The notes under the pieces are model-generated. The model was not told the DNA's origin, did not search any database, and was given only the letters and a program-made list of their open reading frames with translations. Source: CAZBXE01 sp964496125 (GTDB lineage: Bacteria > Chlamydiota > Chlamydiia > Chlamydiales > CAZBXE01). From it: DNA of 64,000 bases. Positions within the stretch are counted from its first letter, which is position 1; every line of letters begins with the position of its first letter. Shown here piece after piece: positions 25,385 to 33,610 of this stretch. The stretch is taken from assembly GCA_964496125.1 (NCBI GenBank), contig CAZBXE010000001.1:186001-250000 (forward strand). The letters run 5' to 3'. Both the position numbers and the translations under genes were made by a program.

Positions 25385-25910
25385 GGTTTCTATTCAAAAA
25401 CTGCGAGTAGCAGACATTCCACGCGAGCGGAGGTAGCTCTTTGCATAAGGAAAGGAGAGCCTCTTCTTCTCTCTTTCCCTCCTCATGACCAGGATAACAT
25501 GTGATACAAATGGCTCCTCCCTTTTGGAGAAGGGCAAGAGCGCTCTTTACGCTGGCAAGAGTTGTGTCTACCTTTGTAGTTACATTTTTATTTCCTCCTG
25601 GAAGATAACCTAGGTTATAGACAATAAGCGTTACTTCCCCTTTGGCAGCAAAGGGTTCAAGGTTTGCATGTGATTGCTGGAGAAAGAGAATTCCATCCTT
25701 CTCCCCTGTCAGCTCTTTTGCTTTTTGTAGGGCCTCTTTTTGGATATCGAAAGAAAGAATTTTTTTGGGGCAGAGGCTTGCTAGGTAGTGGGTATCATGT
25801 CCGTTTCCACATGTAGCATCTATAACGATGCTCTCAGTAGAAACGAGCTCGCTCCAATATTTCTTTACAAGGTCTAGGTGGGAATTAAAAAGAGAGAAAT
25901 TGCGGCGCAT
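25347..25910 (-). CDS. MnmM/YtqB-like SAM-dependent tRNA methyltransferase
   Basis: 187 residues, class I Rossmann methyltransferase. The SAM motif I is VIDATCGNGHDTHYLA near residue 28, motif II is ILSFDIQKEAL near 52, and the NLGYLPGG signature near 98 is the one shared by the YtqB family, in which MnmM methylates wobble uridine derivatives of tRNA. CITCYPGHEEGKREEEAL is another family stretch. Its start lies 26 bases inside the upstream permease gene, so the two are coupled. Confidence 0.82.
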   Translation of the reverse strand: MRRNFSLFNSHLDLVKKYWSELVSTESIVIDATCGNGHDTHYLASLCPKKILSFDIQKEALQKAKELTGEKDGILFLQQSHANLEPFAAKGEVTLIVYNLGYLPGGNKNVTTKVDTTLASVKSALALLQKGGAICITCYPGHEEGKREEEALLSLCKELPPLAWNVCYSQFLNRNLSPSVLLLQASR

Positions 25911-27195
25911 AGTCCATCAGAAGTTTAAGAACACAAAGACCACTAATGATCCACATGTCAGATTCGATCTGTTTTTTTTGTTTCGAGAGAATCATGGCAA
26001 GAGGATAGAAGATAAAACCTGCAGAAACTCCATCTGCAACACTCATGGTGAGGGGAATGGTAAGCATAGTGATGAGGCCTGCAACAGTCAGATACGGGTT
26101 GTGCCAGTCAATGTGCTTTGCAGGATACACCATCATTGCTCCAATCGTAAGAAGGGCAGGAGCGCTTGCAAAAAGAGGGATAGAGGAGATTAAAGGGGAG
26201 AAAAAGAGGCTGCCCAGAAAAAAAAGCGCAACAAAAAGGGCCGTTAAGCCAGTTCTTCCTCCTGCCCGTATGCCTGCTGCAGACTCAAGATAAATAGACA
26301 TAATAGAGGTTCCAAGCAGCGAGGCAAAGAGGGTGGCAACGCCGTCAGCATAGAAAATGCGGTCTGCCCGCGGAAGCTTCCCTTCCTTGTTGACGAAGAA
26401 TCCAAAAGTCGCAAGAGCAAAGACTGTCCCAGCGGCATCAAAGAGCACTGTGAAGAGAAAGTCCATGACAATCTGCCAGAATCCAAGCGAGGCGAGTGTC
26501 TGAAAAGAGAGCTGGAAGAGAGAGGGGGCAAGACTTGGTGGCATTCCCATAACCCCGCCCCATTCAGAGAGACCAAAGATAAGGGATAAGCACCAAAGGA
26601 TAAAGATGCTGGCTAAAATTCCGCCTGGGAGCTTTCTAAACTGGAAAAGAGCAATTACAATGAGTCCAAGGCAAGTCCATACTACCTCTTGAGAAAGGGA
26701 AAAATGAACTAAGAATTTTTGACTTGTAGTGATAAGTTTTGCGTTTTCTAGACCAATGAGCATCAGAAAAAGGCCGATTCCTCCCGTGAGACAGACCCGC
26801 ATGTTTTCTGGTATGGCATGCATGATCCTTTCTCGGAAGCCAACTGCATTGATCAGAAGAAAAAAGAGTGCTGCTACAAAACATGCTCCTAGAGCCTCTT
26901 GCCAACTATGACCTCTTTCGAGTACGACGTTATAGGTAAAAACGGCATTAAGCCCCATGCCTGGGGCAAGGGCAAAAGGGTAATTTGTAAAAAGCCCAAG
27001 GAATGCGGTAGAAAAGCAGCAAGCCAGCGCAGTTGCCACAAAACACGCTTTAGGATCGATCCCCGTAGCACCCAGAATCAGAGGATTGACAAAGAGAATA
27101 TAGGCCATTGTAGCAAAGGTGGATGTTGCTGCAAGCAGTTCTTGGCTGACACTGCTGCCTGATTCTCTTACCCTGAAATAATCCGTTGCGCTCAT
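25885..27195 (-). CDS. Purine permease, NCS2 family (AzgA-like)
   Basis: 436 residues with about 12-14 membrane spans. ATFATMAYILFVNPLILGATG and FALAPGMGLNAVFTYNVV are the AzgA-type signature, and LFDAAGTVFALATFGFFVNKEG with DGVATLFASLLGTSIMSIYLESAAGIRAGGRTGL near 290 is the substrate-site region. It probably imports hypoxanthine, guanine or adenine from the host, in line with nucleotide-scavenging life. Coupled to the MnmM-like gene downstream by overlap. The promoter should lie in the 96-base divergent gap before 27292. Confidence 0.9.
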   Translation of the reverse strand: MSATDYFRVRESGSSVSQELLAATSTFATMAYILFVNPLILGATGIDPKACFVATALACCFSTAFLGLFTNYPFALAPGMGLNAVFTYNVVLERGHSWQEALGACFVAALFFLLINAVGFRERIMHAIPENMRVCLTGGIGLFLMLIGLENAKLITTSQKFLVHFSLSQEVVWTCLGLIVIALFQFRKLPGGILASIFILWCLSLIFGLSEWGGVMGMPPSLAPSLFQLSFQTLASLGFWQIVMDFLFTVLFDAAGTVFALATFGFFVNKEGKLPRADRIFYADGVATLFASLLGTSIMSIYLESAAGIRAGGRTGLTALFVALFFLGSLFFSPLISSIPLFASAPALLTIGAMMVYPAKHIDWHNPYLTVAGLITMLTIPLTMSVADGVSAGFIFYPLAMILSKQKKQIESDMWIISGLCVLKLLMDYAPQFLSF

Positions 27196-27291
27196 AGCAA
27201 GAGATGATAGCGATACTGAGTGCCAAAAGTCAATTAGTAATCCATTGACAACATTCTTTTAGAAAATTAAAATCCCTATATCGGAGGCTTG

Positions 27292-28227
27292 ATGTTTTTG
27301 TTTTTTCTGTTTTTTGTTTTTTTTAGTATCGAAGCTTTTGAAACAGAGTTTCAGGCAGTTTTCAAGAACCTTACAGACAAGAATCATCCGACAACAGAAG
27401 ACTATATTTACTTAGAAGATAGTTTGAAACAAGACATTAGACCTGTCCTACCTTGGGGAAGTTGCGATCGGTTTATAAAAGTCCGCCGGAACATGAGGTT
27501 TGTAGATGCTAAAACCCCGCAGCCTCTCATCCGAAGATTTGCCGGGCAGCGGGAGTTTGCAGATACTGTCGTGATTTCATACGCCACCTGCAACCCCCCT
27601 TATCCAGCCAAGATCTCCTATTTGGAACGCTGTTTACGTAAGGTTGGGTATAAGGGAGATATTCTCTTGCAAGTAGGAGGTTTCCCGAATGTGCAAGAGG
27701 GCGATCTTGAACTTGCTGGCACCCCTTATGCTTTTAAAGTCGCACTCTTTCGCTATGCCGCTTCCTTAGGGTATAAAAATATTCTCTGGATGGATACTGC
27801 CCTTAAACCGCAAAAGGGCATGGATAGTATTTTTTTGGACCTTGACCAAAACGGTTTCCTTTTTATCCAAAATGACTGGGATTTACATGAAGATTTTAAA
27901 CATGGGGTTATGTCTCAGGCATACCTCGATTATATGGGTACATCGCCGCAAGAACTGGTAGGACTTCCTCGAATTTGCTGTGCTCTATTTGGGTTTAGTC
28001 TTAAGCACGAGAAGGGAAAAGAGCTCCTCGAGGTCTTCTACGATCTTACCAAAAAAATCTATCCTTATCTGAATGAGGGGCCGGAGGAGATCCCATTAGC
28101 GATTGTCCTAAAGAAAATGGGAATTCAGGCAACAGCAAAGTATTCTATCCTAGTGGGGAAGAAATTTGAAAGGAAGAAAACGAAACAGGTGTTCGTACAT
28201 GACTCAGATCGCCCTCTCTATCGATAA
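27292..28227 (+). CDS. Glycosyltransferase-like protein with signal peptide, unassigned
   Basis: 311 residues from ATG 27292, with GGAGG four bases upstream (an in-frame TTG lies just before). Residues 1-18 are a strongly hydrophobic signal peptide. The body has TVVISYATCNPPYPAKISYLERC, YAFKVALFRYAASLGYKNILWMDTAL near 150-175 and DQNGFLFIQNDWDLH near 190. The LWMDTA segment sits where GT-A enzymes have their DxD-type motif, so a glycosyltransferase is suspected; the DxD here reads DTA. I cannot name the family. It is transcribed divergently from the purine permease gene. Confidence 0.6.
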   Translation: MFLFFLFFVFFSIEAFETEFQAVFKNLTDKNHPTTEDYIYLEDSLKQDIRPVLPWGSCDRFIKVRRNMRFVDAKTPQPLIRRFAGQREFADTVVISYATCNPPYPAKISYLERCLRKVGYKGDILLQVGGFPNVQEGDLELAGTPYAFKVALFRYAASLGYKNILWMDTALKPQKGMDSIFLDLDQNGFLFIQNDWDLHEDFKHGVMSQAYLDYMGTSPQELVGLPRICCALFGFSLKHEKGKELLEVFYDLTKKIYPYLNEGPEEIPLAIVLKKMGIQATAKYSILVGKKFERKKTKQVFVHDSDRPLYR

Positions 28228-28289
28228 GGGTGTTTGCTGAGAATGCTCAGGAATGCTACGATGCGTAATAATTGTAACTGGGAGAGAGA

Positions 28290-28763
28290 ATGTCATATCT
28301 ATTTGTGATTGTGATGGGCCTTCTTATGGGCTGGCTTACATCGTATCTTGCGAAAAAAAGAGGAAGGGAAGCTGTTGAGTGGTTTTTGATTGGGATGGCA
28401 TTTGGTCTTCTTGGTCTTTTGATTTTATATTTGCTTCCAGTTTTACCACCTAAGGAAAATAAAGAGCTGCCCCTTGCCCCTTCCGTAGAAGCGGCTTCGT
28501 CTAAAGAGATCCCTCTTTCCGCCCGTGAAAAGAGAATGACTCTATCTGAAGCAGGACGAAGAGAGTGGTATTATCTTGATCAAAACAAACATCAAGTTGG
28601 CCCGCTGAGCTTTGATGCTCTCAAAAAGCTGTGGATAGACCGCAAGGTAGGTCCCCTGACTTATATTTGGACAGACAGCTTACCTGATTGGAGAAGAATT
28701 TCCGAGATGGAAGATTTCGAGCGCTACTTTGAAAACGAAGCCTCAGCAAGTACAGGATTTTAG
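28290..28763 (+). CDS. Membrane-anchored GYF_2-domain protein
   Basis: 157 residues; GGGAGAGAG lies just before ATG. Two hydrophobic segments (residues 1-20 and 34-52) anchor the N-terminus, followed by a Pro/Glu linker. Residues 97-145 form a GYF_2 (DUF4339) domain: EWYYLDQNKHQVGPLSFDAL, then VGPLTYIWTDSLPDWRRISEM. Such domains bind proline-rich ligands. The role in this organism is unknown. It is followed by a MITE-like fragment and the rpsN terminator. Confidence 0.75.
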   Translation: MSYLFVIVMGLLMGWLTSYLAKKRGREAVEWFLIGMAFGLLGLLILYLLPVLPPKENKELPLAPSVEAASSKEIPLSAREKRMTLSEAGRREWYYLDQNKHQVGPLSFDALKKLWIDRKVGPLTYIWTDSLPDWRRISEMEDFERYFENEASASTGF

Positions 28764-28803
28764 AAGGCTGGCCGTAAAGATCTATTTGTCTGTTTCTAAA
28801 CTG

Positions 28804-28881
28804 CAGTGAAAAGTTGGTTTTTGCCTACGTTCGACAACCTCTCAATTGTTGCTCGTCTGTATTGCTAAGGTTTTTAACCTT
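28804..28881. repeat. MITE-like repeat, half copy, reverse orientation
   Basis: TGAAAAGTTGG...TTTGCCTACGTTCGACA matches, with several changes, the left end at 18038, and the next bases match in reverse the right half of the 18278 copy (CTCGTCTGTATTGCT against AGCAATGCAGACGAG). The other end is not found, so the copy is incomplete. Confidence 0.55.
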
Positions 28882-28922
28882 AGCACTTTCGGTTCTGAGT
28901 ATTCAAAAAACGGGGATGCAAT

Positions 28923-28958
28923 AAAAAAAACCCCTTGCAACGGCCGCAGCAAGGGGTT
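28923..28958 (-). terminator. Rho-independent terminator after rpsN
   Basis: A perfect 10-base stem, AACCCCTTGC at 28929-28938 and GCAAGGGGTT at 28949-28958, with a ten-base loop. Read on the minus strand it is followed by a run of eight T, a classical terminator. It lies 25 bases after the rpsN stop. Confidence 0.9.
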
Positions 28959-28982
28959 AACAATTCATGTATGGCTTGAAAT

Positions 28983-29288
28983 TTACCAGCTAGACTTTGT
29001 TACACCAGGGATCATCCCGTAGGAAGCGAACTCTCTAAACGCAAGTCTGGAGAGTTTGAATTTGCGAAGGTAACCACGACATCTTCCTGTCATTGAGCAA
29101 CGGTTACGTAGGCGAACAGGACTTGAGTTTTTTGGTAGGCGATTAAGTTTATCAATCGCATCTTCTCTCTCTTCGTCGCTTGTATTCAGATTTTTGATTT
29201 TTTCTTTGAGTTCTTGTCTCTTGTTCCACTTGAGATTGACGAGTCTTTCTCTCTTCTTTTGCTTAATGACTGAAGATTTCTTTGCCAT
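28983..29288 (-). CDS. rpsN: 30S ribosomal protein S14
   Basis: 101 residues, the longer zinc-independent form. Conserved C-terminus: SPVRLRNRCSMTGRCRGYLRKF and KLSRLAFREFASYGMIPGVTKSSW. The middle contains the basic RNA-binding stretch. It is the last gene of the minus-strand run before the terminator, eight bases after rpmJ; the S14-L36 pair outside the main ribosomal cluster is typical of chlamydiae. Confidence 0.97.
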   Translation of the reverse strand: MAKKSSVIKQKKRERLVNLKWNKRQELKEKIKNLNTSDEEREDAIDKLNRLPKNSSPVRLRNRCSMTGRCRGYLRKFKLSRLAFREFASYGMIPGVTKSSW

Positions 29289-29296
29289 ACTAATCC

Positions 29297-29434
29297 TTAT
29301 TTTTTACGTGCTGGCCCTTTTTGCCTTTGCTTGCGGTTGGGGTCTTTCTTGTTAATGACATAAAGACGCCCCTGCCTTTTCACAAGAATGTCGCCTTTTG
29401 TGGGGTCCGCTTTTACCGATGCTTTAGTTTTCAT
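29297..29434 (-). CDS. rpmJ: 50S ribosomal protein L36
   Basis: 45 residues, read directly from the minus strand (starts MKTKASVKADPTKGD, ends QKGPARKK). The core GRLYVINKKDPNRKQRQ is the chlamydial L36 type. It lacks the usual zinc-binding Cys residues. Located between mqnB and rpsN with gaps of 24 and 8 bases. Confidence 0.95.
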   Translation of the reverse strand: MKTKASVKADPTKGDILVKRQGRLYVINKKDPNRKQRQKGPARKK

Positions 29435-29458
29435 TTTCCCATCCTATAGTAGAAAACA

Positions 29459-30082
29459 TCATTTATACGTGATTTCGACTTTGTTTTCAACGATTTTTTC
29501 CACAAGCTGAGCCATTTTGAGTGACAATTGAGGCAGCTCTGTCTGGATCTTCTGTCGCCCCCCTTCCTTTGCAAAATCGGAGACAATTTTAAACATGTAG
29601 CAGGGTTTTCCGAGTCTTTTGGCAGCAAACGCCACTCCGTAGCCCTCCATATCGAGCAGGTCCGCTTCTTTTCCAAGAATTTGTTGCAGCACTGTGTTGT
29701 GAACGGGGTAGGAAGAGGTGATGAGGGTAAGCCCTTTTTCTTGCAGGAACAAGGGAGAGTAGACTTTTTTAGCAACCTCTTGGCAATCAAGGGCCAAATC
29801 GGGAGGTAGACTGAGGTTTTTGCAGACCAAGGCTACCTCGTAAGACTCTCCTGCTATCAGATCATCTCTTAAGGCAGCAGCAATTCCAATATTTATAATC
29901 GAGTTTCCCTCGCTGCCCCACTCGGTGACTGCGCTGGCAGCAGCTGTCTCTCCCATCCCTGTAATGAGGACTAGGGCCTGTCGGGAGGAGTAGACGCCTT
30001 CTTTTACTGCCGAGGCTTCTAGGGTAACGAGTGTACTTGCGGCCTCAGCTAGGGTGGCAAAAACAAAAATAAAATTTGTCAT
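29459..30082 (-). CDS. mqnB: Futalosine hydrolase
   Basis: 207 residues of the nucleoside phosphorylase/MTAN fold. LITGMGETAAASAVTEW is the glycine-rich phosphate/nucleoside loop, NIGIAAALRDDL follows, and DLLDMEGYGVAFAA near residue 140 has the Met-Glu substrate-binding pair. KIVSDFA near 165 carries the catalytic Asp. It releases hypoxanthine from futalosine in menaquinone synthesis. Its start overlaps the mqnD stop by four bases, which secures the assignment against other nucleosidases. Confidence 0.9.
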   Translation of the reverse strand: MTNFIFVFATLAEAASTLVTLEASAVKEGVYSSRQALVLITGMGETAAASAVTEWGSEGNSIINIGIAAALRDDLIAGESYEVALVCKNLSLPPDLALDCQEVAKKVYSPLFLQEKGLTLITSSYPVHNTVLQQILGKEADLLDMEGYGVAFAAKRLGKPCYMFKIVSDFAKEGGRQKIQTELPQLSLKMAQLVEKIVENKVEITYK

Positions 30083-30867
30083 GTGGTGATGCCTATCTCT
30101 TCAACAAATTGCGCCATTAGCTCGATGCTCTGTTTCCCTTGGGGGGAGAGGGCAAGGGTTTCCCTCGTCACATAAAGGTTGATGTGCTCTTCCACAATCT
30201 TTTCTTTCTTTTCCTGGCTATGCGTAAGTACATAGGGCAGTGTCTCTATTGGGTCTTTCCACGCACATAGGAGCGATTCCTGGAGCTCTTTTGTGAGGCG
30301 ATCCATTGTTTTTTTTCCCAGCTCTTTTTTAGCCGCTAGACAGCCGAGGGGGAGGGGGAGATTTGTTTTTTGCTCCCAAAGTAATCCCAGATCGGCGATT
30401 TCAAAAAATCCTTTATCTTTGATCAGAAACCGTGTTTCGTGGATAAGTAGCCCTGCGTCTACCTCGTCGTTTGCGATCAGGTCTACAATTTTTTCGTAGG
30501 ATGTAAAGATCTTCTCTTGGGGAGACTTTGCAAAGAGTTGCAAAAGAAAATGAGCGGTTGTATTTTTTCCTGGAATGGCTACCTTTTTTTCGGGGAGATC
30601 TTCTAGGCGAAAGGGGCGTTTTGCCACAAGTTTTGGACCCGCGTTAAAACCAAGGGCACAGCCAACAGGAAGTAACGTATAGACATCCCTTTTTTGGACA
30701 AAGGTGGCTACAGAGGCTTTACAGAGAGGGAACTTCTCTTGGAAAAGCCAGTTGTTTAAAGTTTCGATGTCGGCAAGATGTGCTTTTCTTTTCTTATCTT
30801 TTGCAAGGAAGTGGTAGAAAAGGAAGGTGTCGTTGGGGCAGGGAGAAAAGGCAACATCAGTGATCAT
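30079..30867 (-). CDS. mqnD: 1,4-dihydroxy-6-naphthoate synthase
   Basis: 262 residues of the periplasmic-binding-protein-like MqnA/MqnD fold. FSPCPNDTFLFYHFL at residues 7-21 is the MqnD signature. KASVATFVQKRDVYTLLPVGCALGFNAGPKLV, IPGKNTTAHFLLQLF and DAGLLIHETRF are conserved blocks. It converts cyclic de-hypoxanthine futalosine to 1,4-dihydroxy-6-naphthoate. Four-base overlaps on both sides place it in an operon with the exonuclease gene and mqnB. mqnA, mqnC and mqnE are not in the window. Confidence 0.93.
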   Translation of the reverse strand: MITDVAFSPCPNDTFLFYHFLAKDKKRKAHLADIETLNNWLFQEKFPLCKASVATFVQKRDVYTLLPVGCALGFNAGPKLVAKRPFRLEDLPEKKVAIPGKNTTAHFLLQLFAKSPQEKIFTSYEKIVDLIANDEVDAGLLIHETRFLIKDKGFFEIADLGLLWEQKTNLPLPLGCLAAKKELGKKTMDRLTKELQESLLCAWKDPIETLPYVLTHSQEKKEKIVEEHINLYVTRETLALSPQGKQSIELMAQFVEEIGITT

Positions 30868-31556
30868 GCAGGGACAAGTTTTAGTTCTTGAAACTGCATT
30901 TTTAGCTCTTTGTTCTGCTCTTTATCAAGAGCGCCAGTCTCTAAAAGCCATTTGATGTAGTCTTTGGGTAAGGCTTGGAGGGGTTTGCCCTGGTATTTAC
31001 CAAAAGGCATGTTCGGATTTTTCTTTGCCTTGTGTAGGAGGTCATAAACTTTGTCTGTGGGCAGATCGTCAATCATAGCAGAGAAGACATTGTAGAGCAT
31101 CATGACGTCATCTAGCGCTCTGTGTGCATTATTTGCGGCAAAGCCGTAAATTTCACGCAAAAACTGTAAGCTGTGGCGAGGAAGATCGGGCCGATAGCGG
31201 CGCGCCCACTTTAGAGTGTCGAGCCATTTCCACTGTGGCATGATGAGGCCATGGCGGGCACATTCTGCTTTTAAGAAGTGGACATCGAAGGAGTCGTTGT
31301 TATGGGCAACAAGAACAGCATCTTCGCCACAGAATTCGATGAATTTTTGGCCAACGACTTGGAAAGAAGCCTTGCTTTCCACCATCTCATTAGAGATACC
31401 GTGGATTGCTGTGGCATCAGCTGGAATCGGGATTCCTGGGTTAATGAGCTCTTCAAAACTCTGGTCTCTTTTCGGATCATAAGCTGCAATCTCAATGATA
31501 CGGTCTTTTTCCGATTTGATGCCTGTTGTCTCAGTATCGTAGTAGACGAATCTCAT
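30864..31556 (-). CDS. DnaQ-like 3'-5' exonuclease with C-terminal DUF3820-type domain
   Basis: 230 residues. Exo I: VYYDTETTGIKSEKDRIIEI at residues 4-23; Exo II: VLVAHNNDSFDVHFLKAE near 82-99; Exo III: NAHRALDDVMMLY near 140-152. This is the DEDDh pattern. The C-terminal MPFGKYQGKPLQALPKDYIKWL (about 183-204) is a DUF3820-like module often joined to DnaQ-type exonucleases. It may proofread for DNA polymerase III or act in repair. It overlaps mqnD and the next hypothetical by four bases each. Confidence 0.88.
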   Translation of the reverse strand: MRFVYYDTETTGIKSEKDRIIEIAAYDPKRDQSFEELINPGIPIPADATAIHGISNEMVESKASFQVVGQKFIEFCGEDAVLVAHNNDSFDVHFLKAECARHGLIMPQWKWLDTLKWARRYRPDLPRHSLQFLREIYGFAANNAHRALDDVMMLYNVFSAMIDDLPTDKVYDLLHKAKKNPNMPFGKYQGKPLQALPKDYIKWLLETGALDKEQNKELKMQFQELKLVPA

Positions 31557-32023
31557 GAGGTTTTGTTCATCTCCTTAGCGCGCTTTAGCATAGCGTCGTA
31601 GGTGATGGCGCCTGTGGCTACAGCGTAGATCGCAGGGGAAAACGATTGACAGATGGTCCCAAGGGTATTGAGGTAAGATTCTAAGAGTTCAGACGAGATC
31701 TTCTTTCCAACTGATGGGATCATGACCCTGTAGAAAATAATATTTCTTTCTTCATCAAGACTAAATCCAGGCATATCGATGTCTTTATTGAAGAGGTGGA
31801 GAAGCCTTGCGACATCCCCGGTTGTTTTTGGAGTGGTAAGAAAGGGGAAGAACACAACGAGTTGAAGCAGACCTCCCTCGTTTATGGGTCTTGCAAAGAA
31901 GGGGTATTCCCTTCCCTCGATCTTAATTTGCGATTTGATTTGCCCTTCATTTTCTTGGAGTTCGCAGGTAAATCCCTTTTTCTTCAGTTCAGCAAGGAGT
32001 GTGCCAAGAGTTACGGTGATCAT
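31553..32023 (-). CDS. Hypothetical protein, possible YbjN/secretion-chaperone-like fold
   Basis: 156 residues. The pattern LLAELKKKGFTCELQENEG..IKIEGREYPFFARPIN..LQLVVFFPF..DVARLLHLFNKDIDMPGFSLDEERNIIFYRVMIP resembles YbjN and type III secretion chaperone proteins: a helix, a beta sheet, then a long helix with acidic residues. The match is by overall pattern only. It starts directly after the small lipoprotein gene and overlaps the exonuclease gene. Confidence 0.55.
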   Translation of the reverse strand: MITVTLGTLLAELKKKGFTCELQENEGQIKSQIKIEGREYPFFARPINEGGLLQLVVFFPFLTTPKTTGDVARLLHLFNKDIDMPGFSLDEERNIIFYRVMIPSVGKKISSELLESYLNTLGTICQSFSPAIYAVATGAITYDAMLKRAKEMNKTS

Positions 32024-32182
32024 TTAATAACCCATGGTTGGCATACCCATCTGACCGGCTTTATCGCCAGTAATGTAGGGGTTGTTTGTGTTGGGAACGA
32101 CCGAGTAGTCATCGTCTGTTGGCATGCGGTAACATCCCGTAAGGAGCAGTGATAATGATAAAATGAGAAAGATCTTGTTCAT
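32024..32182 (-). CDS. Small lipoprotein
   Basis: 52 residues, too short for most gene finders. The start MNKIFLILSLSLLLTGCYRMP has a perfect lipobox (LTGC), so the mature form starts with a lipidated Cys at about residue 17. The remainder is short and has Pro, Asn and Gly. The stop codon at 32024 abuts the ATG of the next gene at 32023. It is the first gene of the minus-strand operon. No family recognised. Confidence 0.7.
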   Translation of the reverse strand: MNKIFLILSLSLLLTGCYRMPTDDDYSVVPNTNNPYITGDKAGQMGMPTMGY

Positions 32183-32216
32183 AGCCCCTGATGGTAACAA
32201 AACAAGTTTTTTCTTT

Positions 32217-33449
32217 CTACTCTGAACTTGGAAGAGGCCAAAAAATCCTATCTAGCCAAGTAAACTCTTGTTCCTGCAATCTAGGATCAAAGTGGTAAAG
32301 ACGGGTGCAGGCATCTGTCGTGGTTATGCACATGGTGTTCAAGGAGGAGCTAAAGGTTGGTACCACTTGGCGAGTTAGATCATTTCTTTGTAGTTGTACT
32401 GTCTTTAAACAAGTAGTTTTCTCAAAACACCACACTTTAAGGGTATTATCTATCGCCGCTGTTACTAAGCGGTCTCCTCCGAGCCAACAGAGATACCGAA
32501 CCGCCTCTCTATGTCCAGAAAACGTTTTTAATGCATGGTCAGAAGAGAGGGACGAAAAGATAACTGTGCCATTTGCGTAACCTGTTAACACAGAGTCTCC
32601 ATAAACACGAAAAGTCCAAATAGCCGAATTTTGAATTTTATGGGATGTATGTTCTTTAGTTTTTAGGTTCCAGATGTGCAATGAACCGGTCATATCGCCT
32701 CCAATAAATAAACGTGATTCATCTAAGGCAATATGAGTAACGACGCCTCCGGCTGAAAAATCCGCTGATTTGTGGCCATTTTCTGTGTTGATTTGCACAA
32801 CACTTCCACCGTTTCTGCCCAAGGGATCGGATTCCGCTACGTAAAGTGAGTTTCCTCGAAGGGCCAGGGTTGAGATTAGTGCGTTTGTGGTATAAAGTCG
32901 AATTGTTGGATGACGCTCAGTTTTGTGTACCTTGTTGATATGGTCCGCTGTTGCTAAATAATACCAGTCTTTGTCGGAATCAAAACAAACGCCATAGCTA
33001 GCCACTGGTAGACGTGCCAAGCGTGTATCATCGTACAAGTCGCCTTTGCGTAGCTCGAGGTTGAAAATGCCGATAAGCTCATTTCCAACAATAGCGTGTT
33101 GATAGCAAGTAGCTCCGCCTGTGAGTAAAGAAGACTGATGAACAGGTTGGAAATTTTCAAAATTTTTGACCTGTTGAAACTTAACGATTGGATTTTGCGC
33201 GAACAAACGCCTGTCTAAGCTTGAAAGATGGGGCCAGGAGCGGTGAATGCAGCCTTCCAGGACTCGTTGGTCCATGGAAAGTCGTTGGAACTGCTTGGAT
33301 GTGTGCCTTATCGTACGAAGATCATCGTAGGTTAATCTGGATAAAATATTTATTAACACTTCTTCCGGTAAAGAATCTTGAGACGGAGAGGGCGATGGAG
33401 TAAAAGTGGGCGATTGTGTTGGTTTTGTTCTAAATATAAAATTAAACAT
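32217..33449 (-). CDS. F-box / WD40-repeat protein, copy A
   Basis: 410 residues. The N-terminus has a Pro/Ser/Thr-rich lead (SPTFTPSPSPSQ), then an F-box at about 26-72: SLPEEVLINILSRLTYDDLRTIRHTSKQFQRLS, with the LPEE, ILSRL and DL positions typical of the Skp1-binding domain. The rest is a beta-propeller of WD40-like blades, e.g. SGHREAVRYLCWLGGDRLVTAA and DNTLKVWCFEKTT near 330-350. Eukaryotic FBXW proteins have the same order and recruit substrates to SCF ubiquitin ligases; bacteria have no such ligase, so a host-targeted effector is the simplest inference. No signal peptide is seen, consistent with type III export. Paralogues lie at 33611 and 35714; 160 bases of upstream sequence are shared with copy C. 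Confidence 0.85.
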   Translation of the reverse strand: MFNFIFRTKPTQSPTFTPSPSPSQDSLPEEVLINILSRLTYDDLRTIRHTSKQFQRLSMDQRVLEGCIHRSWPHLSSLDRRLFAQNPIVKFQQVKNFENFQPVHQSSLLTGGATCYQHAIVGNELIGIFNLELRKGDLYDDTRLARLPVASYGVCFDSDKDWYYLATADHINKVHKTERHPTIRLYTTNALISTLALRGNSLYVAESDPLGRNGGSVVQINTENGHKSADFSAGGVVTHIALDESRLFIGGDMTGSLHIWNLKTKEHTSHKIQNSAIWTFRVYGDSVLTGYANGTVIFSSLSSDHALKTFSGHREAVRYLCWLGGDRLVTAAIDNTLKVWCFEKTTCLKTVQLQRNDLTRQVVPTFSSSLNTMCITTTDACTRLYHFDPRLQEQEFTWLDRIFWPLPSSE

Positions 33450-33550
33450 ATCGTGCTCTATTGATGTATTTATAAATAAGTTTCGGTAAACAAATGGATT
33501 TTATATTAATATTTCTTAGTGGTCAATGTTTATCTATTGATCTGTATACG
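33450..33550. promoter_or_regulatory. AT-rich 5' flank of F-box/WD40 copy A (shared with copy C)
   Basis: The 100 bases before the copy A start are very AT-rich and are repeated almost unchanged at 36920-37020 before copy C, ending in the palindromic repeat. Stretches such as TTATATTAATATTT could serve as promoter elements; none could be fixed. Confidence 0.4.
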
Positions 33551-33607
33551 CAAATGAATTGAAAGCCTAAAGGGCGCAGGCATATTCCCGACTTTTCAGT
33601 TGATTTG
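33551..33607. repeat. MITE-like repeat, short copy (57 bases)
   Basis: CAAATGAATTGAAAG at the left and CTTTTCAGTTGATTTG at the right are inverted repeats; the GGCGCAGGCATATTCCCG core is shared with the copy at 37021. It separates the copy A flank from the 3' end of copy B. Confidence 0.65.
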
Positions 33608-33610
33608 TGT

